Both the position numbers and the translations under genes were made by a program. A stretch of 64,000 bases of DNA from Apostichopus japonicus (Eukaryota; Echinodermata; Holothuroidea; Aspidochirotida; Stichopodidae): positions 19,913,418-19,977,417 of the forward strand of contig NC_092570.1 of assembly GCF_037975245.1 (NCBI RefSeq). Direction: 5' to 3'. How positions within the stretch are numbered: position 1 is the stretch's first letter; each line of letters opens with the position of its first letter. Shown here one piece after another: positions 35,801 to 45,249 of the stretch. Under the pieces are notes generated by a model. The model did no database searches. It had not been told where the DNA came from and saw nothing but the letters and a program-made list of their open reading frames with translations.

Positions 35801-38800
35801 GGGCTCAGCCCCCCCAATAAAAAAGTGTCATCCCAACCGCGTCTTCACGCCCCGTGAAAAGTGGAAGCAGTGAGTGTGAGTACCGGTAAGCGTAACACAA
35901 CTTCGTCTTAGGCCAATGACTTGCCTCATTTCAGCCAGTTCTCCAACATCCCCTTACTTAGTGGCGGATCGAGCGTCCATATATACAGTCAGGGGCGGAT
36001 GCCCCCCCCCCCCCTGACGGACTCAAATGGACTGCTGGCACCCTTTTCAGCTTTTCACTACTTTTTACTTATTCGCGATTTTTGACTATTTTATTGCGCT
36101 CTCATATACCTATTGACATTTGTCATATTCTGTCGGTGTATTTTCCGACAAAATGGCGACGACACCTATTTATTCTCCGTTTATCTGCAAATTAGCAAGG
36201 CCCCGGAAAGGGTCATTTCCTGCAATCTCGGGAGTATCTTTACTCAAAAATTTTCTGTACGCTCCGCGCCAACCTGTGGTGGCGCTCCGCTTAGATAGTG
36301 TCGAAAGCGCCCCTACAGACCATTCTTGCCCCCCCCCGACCAATACCCCTAGCCCCGCCACTGCCCTTACTACACTCAAAAACGTCTTTGCGAGTACACT
36401 ACGAGTAATAGCTACTCTCTTAAAACACCATCGAATATACAAATTACAATGTTTTTACAGACTTTACGTGCAATCTGAGAAATTGCAGGCTTGAGACCCA
36501 TATTTTAGGGCCAGGTATTCGCAGCATAAAACACTCGGGAAGTGCCGTTTCCGGCCATCTGGGGGTTTAAAAAAACCCAAAATTTTCTTGTACGCTCCGC
36601 GCCAACCGATGGTGGCGCTCCGCTTAGATAGTCTCCACACATTAGCCCCCCCAATAATTTTTCCGTTCCGCCGCGCCTGCCCCATACTACGGTAAGCACA
36701 AAAACCCTATTGTTTTGGTAGAGGTAAAAGGTCATGTGTGGTCAGCAGTGGTCAATTTGTGAACACATTGTAATCGTTAACACAGTATTTCAAGAATGGA
36801 AACTTGGATGCTATTAGGGGTTTGAATGTACGTTACATGATGTACAAGCACCCCATTGCTTTGGTAGATGTTCCACATTGAGTGTAAGAGCCTATTATTT
36901 TTGGTGCAGGTTAGAGGTCATTTGTGGTCAACAGGGGTCAGATTGTGAAAATGGTGTAACACAATATCTCAAGAAGGGAACTTGGTATGTAATTAGCCTT
37001 TGGGTGATGTAGCCCTTGTATTTTTTGAGATCATGAACAGAGGTGAAAGTTTGAACCTTGTAAATAAGATATCTGAAAAAGTAGAAGTTGCTCAATTGAA
37101 CTTGAAACTTGCTTTATGTAGGTACCCCTTGGTGAGTAGATGATACCTCCTACTTGTATAAGGAGTCAAAGGCCTTAGGTAAACCCAAGACCCTTGCATT
37201 TCTCATCATTTCTGGTCAGCAGTGTGTCATGTAGGAGAACCTTGTAACAGTAGTTGCTGCTCATATTGGCAAGGAATCACCAAGTCTTTTGACTTTCAGG
37301 TTTATTGAATTGTCAATTGAAAGCATCTGTAAAGATACAGTAAATCTTTGTTTTTATATATTTTGTAGGTCAGCTTGTGTTGATTGATAAATGTGACAGC
37401 AATCTGCTTGTGGAAAGCAAACCTTATTGGCACTGTTTACATTTGAATGACTTATATCTGAGTTTGTGTGTGGGGAGGGGGACAAATCAATGTTTATACG
37501 AGCTTCCATATTCATCCCCTGTCCCATACTGAATTTTGTATGAGCTACATACTGTACTATTATTGATTCAAACATTCAATTGTTTAAATCTGCACATATT
37601 CTCTAATTTGTTCCTTGAATTACAGTTGAAGGAAGCAAGTCTGCCCCAAGTAAGGTAATAGATTTGGATATGATGTTGAATAGAATTCCAAGAAAAACAA
37701 TACATATTTTGGAGAGAAATGAAAGACTCCCTCCAAGAATTCGTAAAGAGTTTGTGCGACTAGTGGTAGATAACATTATTGACTGCAAAGGAGCTACATA
37801 CCCTAGAACAAGTGAGTTGCGTTTATATGCCAGCCAAATAGTCAGCAAGTATAAAACACTTGGAGACCATCTTGATGGAGTGGTAGTTGGAACAGGATAC
37901 GAGAGCTTACTGAAACAATTCGTCAATCGAGTGGACAATCTTGGGAGATCTGTTGTTCAGGGATCACTGAAAAGAAAAGCATTGGCAGGATGCAAAAGTC
38001 CCAAAGAGAGACTAGCAGACCAGTACGGGTGTGTAAATTGGCAGCCTGAGTCATTGCCGGAGGGTGAATCGGGGGAATCTCAAAGAAAGATTATGAATGA
38101 GCTGAAAAGCCTGTGGGAGTCTGGGACTGGAAAAACAAAGGATGTAAAGAACAAAATGATACACACATATGCTACACAAAGAAAGGACATTAATGAAAAA
38201 GACTGTGTTCTGACAGATATCATAGAAAACTGGCCTTTTTTGTTTGAGGAGGAGTACTTGCTGGCTCACTTCAAGAAACTTATGGGATTTGACATCATGG
38301 AAAAAATGTCATCTAACTTTGAGCATAGAGTTCCAAAGCTTTACAGATACTTTCAACAAGTAGCCAAGCCAAAGATTGAAGCAACCCACAAAAAGATACA
38401 AGATGCAGTTGACAAGAAAGAAGACAATAGCCCTCAAGTAATGGGACTGCTAATGCTTCTGAGCGAGCACCTAGGAGAGGATCTGGGAGAGCATGTAAAG
38501 AGTACTGACAAGGTAAGCAAGGAACTGTTTTTCATAATTTCAAAACTGTTATTTTCCTTACTCATTACCGGCAACTAGCTTCCTCTAGTATGTTATGCCT
38601 CAGGTAAGGTAGCGTGCCCAGAGACCAGCAACCAAGAGAGGGGTGGATTTAGGGACTATAAAACTAGAAACAGTTGTGCACCAATGGGGCTAAGTGTTTG
38701 TGAAAACAGTCTGACGGGTTTTACTCAAACATAAAGACAATTGATCATACAGGGCCTCCTCATAGGACATGCACAATTTCTACAGATGCTCTTGAATTGT

Positions 38801-41800
38801 TTTATGTAAAAATCAGGCCTCAGTTTTATAAAGCATCTTATGCTCTAATTTGATTGAATTTGTTGCCAATATTTCATTTTAACCTATCTTGCCTTTTTCC
38901 CACTGCTGACCATTGACTGTATCAATTTTCTTCAGGAAAAGAGTGCTGACACATGCATTGAGGCCATGGACTTGCAAGGCCCTGTTGTTCTGGTTGCACA
39001 TGGTAAGTGTTGTTTGTTTTGATTGTTCATGCTACTCCATAGTGCACTGATCAGTGACTAATTACCACACTAAATACGCTACTGGAATTGTTCCAACAAA
39101 AAATATGTCTACGTAACCATTCATTTATGTCAATATCAAAATATGGTACGTACAACCATGCAGTTTACTCAGGACTGCATCATGATTGGACACCATGCAT
39201 GTTGGGTAGTGTCTGCAAAGGTCATACAGTGGTCAAATATATAACTTTATACTTACTGTAAATTCCTTGTGTGTGTATTCATCAAGCCATGCTATTTATA
39301 AAATTGTATGCTTTGCCCCATCAATCTCTGATGCTTTGTAATAGGACTGGCAAATTAAAGGTAGTCAGGACTCGCCCAAAGGCAAAATGATAACAGGGCC
39401 ATCACCAACTTTCTCTTGTCCGCAACCCAAAGTTCTATCTAAGCTCCGCCCATTATTTACGTGGGTCTGCACTCTTCCCATTGCAACTATCTGTGAAGTC
39501 CCTCCCATTGTTTACAACTCACTCTCATCCAAGTAAACATTGACCAAGCCAGATCTGGTTTCACCCCCTGGTAAGCATCAGCAGGCCTTGTCCTTAGCTC
39601 CCCTTAGGGCAATAGAAAAAGTTCTGCAAGTCTCTTCTTTGGACCTGACAACTAAATAATTATGACCAAAGCTTACCAGACTCACCTAACATGGTATGTA
39701 CACAGTACTACACACTAAAGCTGTAATTGACACCTTGTAGTACAAAGTTTATATGCTGGTATGATTTGCACAATGTAGAAATGCATGCAATTTCTGATAA
39801 TTCAATATTTTCTTTTCAAAGGGAAAGTACTGACAGCAACTTTGTTTTCTCTCGCCATTGGAGGGAAAGAAACGACTAAAGTAACCAATCCTCTATCGGG
39901 TGTGTGCGTATGGTTTGCAGCTTATTATGTCTTCAACCTACAATATCCAGAAAAGGCGCCGGCACTCTTGGAATTTATCCAACGGTGAGTAGTTATATTG
40001 TAGTCAAGGACGACCACTGCCTCGTCTAAGCGTCAGGAAATAATGGGGATTGTAATTATTGTGCAATCCTAGGAATCCCTGTAAGCTTTACATGTCCCCA
40101 CTCTTGGGCAAATTGCCCTTATCTCACAAGCAGTTTCCCCATATCAAATTGCACTACAATCCGACATAACAAACTCTCCACCAAAATCCACAAAACTCTC
40201 ACCACAAATTCACTCCACCATCAAGTCCCAGAGTTATGAAGGTGGGGTATTAAAAACCATTAAAATTCCCTACCCTAGAGTGGACAATGCAACTGGTAAT
40301 ACGGACCAATAATGCCACTAACATAGAGGTCATGAAGGAAGTATACTTTGAAAGTGCATAACCATCAAATCGTTTGCCCTATCCACTTTAGGTGCAACAT
40401 CTTTAATCAAGTTAAACATTTTTAGACTATACTTCAAAATGTTATTGCGTCCTGATGAATTTGGATGATATCTCGCTCAATATTTGAGTATGGAAGACTC
40501 AAAAAACGCAAATGTTTAAACTCAGTAAAAGTGTAATTACCAGATCCATAAACAACTATTTTCTGTAACACATGTACTTTATCCCAAAATACCATGCTGC
40601 AAAATGCCAACCTGCCTATGGCCATCATGGACAATTGATTATAAAAGGTTTCCAATCCTTACTATAATACATGCATGGGTATTTTACTATATTGTTATTA
40701 TTATATGATTATATATAATTTTAAAGTTTTCATCCAACATGAGGAGATACCATTGCATCCAAATATTTTGAAATTGCCCAAGTACTCTATAGTGATGCAT
40801 TTGTGGTGTTGCTTGATTAAAAAATAAATACTGAATAATGATTTTGTGTTTCCTGCAGGATCTTCCTTGGAATCAACCCGGACTGTGGGACTAAGAGACA
40901 AAAGATGAAAGGAAAAAAATCTGCTGTCAACCCAGTAGTGCTTAAACTTGCAGGCGAGATGAGTAACTTTGAAAATGACTGGGCATTGTAGGTCGCAGAA
41001 TGGGATACATCCATCATGGTTACAGAACACTCTCAAAACTTTTTTTCGCTGGATCAAGTTTGTATTTAAAGTTATAACACCTCTGTTTTTCAGTACTTAT
41101 AGAGGTGGTTTGTCTCAGATATTAGGGTAAAAAGCCACACATTGTGTGCTACACAGATTTTGATTGCTTGTTTTATTTATTTGGTTTGTTATTTACTTTT
41201 CATTTTTGTCCTGTTTCCATAAAGCTTGTAATTGTTTGGAAAAGTTTAAGTAAGTAATGGTGTGCTATTGCATACATGTGATTTTACCTAGCTGGTTACT
41301 TGAATAGACAAGTTTTTTTCCAATTCTATAACTCCTAAAGTGATTTATGTGAAATCAGTATTGCTTCTAGGAAAGATGTTAGATCATGAATCTGTTATTT
41401 AAGCAGATGTATGTGGTTTTCTATTCTGGATATACACAATACTGTTACAAATACAAATTTGCACTAAAATATTTCAGAAAGTTCTAGTTGAAGAAAATTT
41501 TGGCAGCTATGACATGTGTTTCTGATATCAAGACATTTCTGAAAGGTGAAATCTGGTTATGGGGCTACAGTAGGATTTCATTTTTATGGAGATCATGCAC
41601 AGACCAAAAATAATCTGGCTAGCCTATCTTTTGATTTGAGAAATTCCTTGTCCATGTTAAAAATGCTAAATTTTAGCATAATTGATTTTATGTAATGTTT
41701 TTTTGATAAGTTGCTGTTAAAGCAAAGTTAGTATGGGGCAGTCCTTGGTTTCTGATGTCTTTGCTATTTCACAGCAGCATTTTCAAGCTGGCATACAAAG

Positions 41801-44800
41801 TATGTAAAAACAAACTATATTAAGGTGTTAAATCAAGTACAATATCTTTTATGAAATTCATTTCACCGTTAACACTGCCTACAAATTGACTTGCTTTGAC
41901 ATATATCTGTTCATTTACAGGAGGTATTTGCGATGGCATTGTAAGTGTCAGTACAATACCGTGTTTCAGGATGTTTTCATTGTTATTTCTATGTTCCTTT
42001 CAGTTAATAAAGGTTATATGAAACATTTACTCACAGTCCACATGTTTTTTTTAATAGTACATGTCTGCTAGTTCAAGTCACAGCTAGTAAATGAACTTCA
42101 CGAAACGTTTTTATACAGTCTATGTTATTTTACAGTATAGTACCGTCCGCCAAAGTAACAGTATAATACCGTTTTTTTACAGATTTATTTCAGTAAATAT
42201 ACAATGGGAAACGTTTTTTCACGGTCCGTGTTATTTTACGGTGGACTACCTTCCGCCAAACTGACAGTAAAATACCGTTATTTTGCAGATTTATTTCAGT
42301 AAATATACGATGGGAAACGTTTTTTCACGGTCCGTGTTATTTTACGGTGGACTTCCTTCCGCCAAACTGACAGTAAAGTACCGTTTTTTTACAGATTTAT
42401 TTCGGTAAATATACGATGGGAAACGTTTCCTCACGGTCCGTGTTATTTCACAGTGCCGTTTTTTTACAGAAGTGAGATGTTGTAAATTCACGACGGGAAA
42501 CGTCGTTTCACAGTCAATGTTATTTTACGGTAAACTACTGGCGTCCAAGACTGCCAGTAAGTTACCGTTTTTTTACAGATTTATTTTTTACAGTGTACCA
42601 TTTATGGGCAATATTTAGGGTGACGATATTCTATGCACATTACTAAAGTTACCCAACATTGAGCCTGATCATGTGTAGTATTTATACCCTCTCCGAGGGA
42701 CCGATGCTACTCATTGACATAACATCACCATGATTGTACGTTACAGTCTCGATGTAAGGGGAATGGTGTTGAGAATGGATTAAGTTCTTTGGTTTTCGTG
42801 CATGCCCTGGCTCTATCTTTCGTAACTTTTCTTAAAAACAAAACTGTAGCTTGCCTACTCCAAATATAATGTTTAATAATAAAGTTATCATAGTAACATA
42901 TATTGTATCTACGCCAGTCCTGTTGGTCTCAAGCGGTGGTCCGCAACCTATGGGTTGTGAACCAATACTTGGGTCGCAAAGGATTTTCAATGGGTCGCGA
43001 GAACGTTTCAGGAACCGCGGAGAAAAAAATGTTAACTTATGTTAAGTCAAGCCATCTTTACAAATTGAATACGGTGGCACTGTTTGCCAATCCCAGGATT
43101 ATACATTGTCGATTCTTCAAGTCCACATCGACGACCATGTGGCATGAAAACAGACCCAACTATCGCATACGCAATCATATTCAAGTAGCATTGGGATGAT
43201 AAATTAAACAGGGGGGGGGGGGGTAGGGGGCGTGGTTGTGAGTGTCGTGGCCGCAAAACGTTTTGAATCTCTGCTCTAAAAGACATTCACAAAAGTAACC
43301 CGCTACTAAGGTGTCATTTAGAAAATCAAATTCACATATACGGTGGCGTAATATTCAATAAATTTACGATCGTTACGGTACACATTAAAGTCACGTCCAT
43401 GACGTAAGTCCCTAAACAAGAAGTATATTTAACTAATCTAGCTAGGTAAGGTATCCTTCATTATCACGTTCCAGATTGTTTGCAAACCGTAAAAAGAATC
43501 GTGTAAATATGATGATTATCAGTACAGTTTATATCAATACAAGTATCTCGGAAATATGCTATCTGTGATGTATAGAACCATGCACATGTGGTTCAGGGTT
43601 ACATATAACAGGGTTAACGTACCACTAATGGTAACGATTGATTGGAGTGAGGGTAAGAGTAAGGGTAATGATATTAGGCTATAGGAATAAAGGCAAAATT
43701 TGATGGATTGATCATAATATTCCTGGAAATTTATTTATGGTCCTGTAAGTATGACGCATTATGGTGTGTTTATCTGCGAGGTAGTGAGGCGGAATGGTAG
43801 TGTGCCATTGTGTCGATGCGTTTAGTGCTGGGGTAGGTGCATGTGACTGGCAGTGTTGTGGTGCACTATAGCTGTAGTGGAAGTGGTACATGTGTAGTGG
43901 CAATAGCAGCTATAATACTGAAACGTTAAACTTCCTTCTCTGAGGACGCAATGGATCCTACATACACAAACGGTACACTAGCATGCATCGACAGCTTGCT
44001 TATTGCAGTATTACATTATACAGTGGACCATAAGACACTAAAGTTTCAGCAGTCTGACAGATTGACGCTTGCAACCTTTATAATCTTCATAAACCTACTG
44101 CATATTAGTTATTATCCCGTACATGTCATCATATTTCCATTCTAAATAACGTTTACAGAATGCAAATATGCAGAAACAATCATTCTGAATAGAAAAGAGT
44201 AAATGACAGACCAAGTAAATACTCAAATGGATTCAAAAGGATTGTTTATTTAACTCTCTACTTGAAAGTTGGTATACTTACATCTTTACTGTTATGTACT
44301 TAACGTGATAAACTCTCCAAAGACGGGGCACAATTATACAAACAATCAGTAAAAAAAAAGGGTATAAATATATCAGGGAGCTGCTCCTGAATACATATAT
44401 AGGCGATCAATTCGGATACGAATACGAGGTCACATTAACTTATAGTTGGTAAATTTGACTTTCTCGTGTAAAACTAGACTGTCTGGATCGCAGCAGTGTC
44501 TGTTATAGAAAATAAATAAACACAATGACAAAAGTGGTAGTGGCACATGATGATACGGGTGAATTGTGAGGAAAATTGGTTTCCGCGATAAATTCGGTGT
44601 CATCGGAACAGGCTGAGGGGGGAGGGGAGGAGAGAGGACGAGAAGGAAGAGGGGGGCGGGAGACTGGAGTGATTGAGAGTTCTAGGTTGTCACGTGTTTG
44701 TTAAATGAAATGTTGAGGAAGGTTATATTTTGTAAACAAAGCTATCGCACTGCTAAATATTTGCCTGAAAAATAAGAACAAAAACGGACGTCCTTTCAAT

Positions 44801-45198
44801 CGCCCTTTACTTCCCCTCTTCTGCATACCGGCTTACTTATTTCATAGGAAATTTTAAATTTTTTTTTGCTACCACTTGATGTCGAAAAAATGATAGGATA
44901 ATTATGATGCTAATACCCCCCCCCCCCTCTTCCCCAAAGAAAAAAAAGTGTTTAGTATACATTCATATGAAACCCAAAGCCAGTTATGAATATGAATATA
45001 ATGAATTACTTTATTTAATTTTCTTTTGAAGGATTTACCTGAATTATGTAATTTTGAAGGGTGAGGAAGCCACACCAGATGACTTCGACGAAAGAGTCGC
45101 AAATTCGATCGACATTTTCGAAGAATGCTTGCAGAATAAATCGCCGCGTACATGTCTTTACGAACCATATAATCCTCAGGATAAAACAATAGTACGTC

Positions 45199-45249
<51 letters not shown>

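Larger units (their letters stand above)
34462..37095. repeat. Degenerate 143-bp tandem repeat in an intron, split by hAT elements
   Basis: The phrase TAAACACGATATCACAAGAAG and its variants recur at about 34480, 34632, 34775, 34918 and 35060, a spacing of 143 bp. Diverged copies follow at about 35180, 35705, 36780, 36960 and 37060. Each unit also contains a GGTCAGCAGGGGTCAAA block. The hAT insertion at 35770-36679 interrupts the array, so the array is older. Exon 2 of the SAM-domain gene (35364-35465) lies inside the array. Confidence 0.8.
27270..42595 (+). mobile_element. CACTA/EnSpm-type DNA transposon of about 15.3 kb with two genes
   Basis: The left end reads CACTGTAAGAAATGTACG at 27270. 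The right end, read inward from 42595, is CACTGTAAAAAATAAATC. They match at 12 of the first 13 bases. CACTG/CACTA ends are the mark of this superfamily. The flanks are gta and tac, so only a 2-bp TA duplication is visible. Subterminal repeats rich in TTTTACAG and GGTAAAATAAC lie inside both ends. Between them are a zinc-finger transposase gene and a spliced SAM-domain gene, both on the plus strand. The element lies in intron 4 of the sulfotransferase gene in the same orientation. It was later invaded by nested hAT elements (35770-36679). The reading frames are intact, so it may be recent or still active. The exact boundaries are inferred from the termini and not from an empty site. Confidence 0.65.

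Noticed and set aside
36464-36685. Similar peptides [14 protein letters not shown] in several hAT copies and at 8909-9106
   Set aside because: The similarity is explained by the conserved DNA hairpin core. The frames are short, have no start or catalytic motifs, and are disrupted between copies.
42928-43278. Complete hAT element
   Set aside because: The ends resemble hAT termini, but no 8-bp duplication could be found, so it is listed only as a decayed hAT-like segment.
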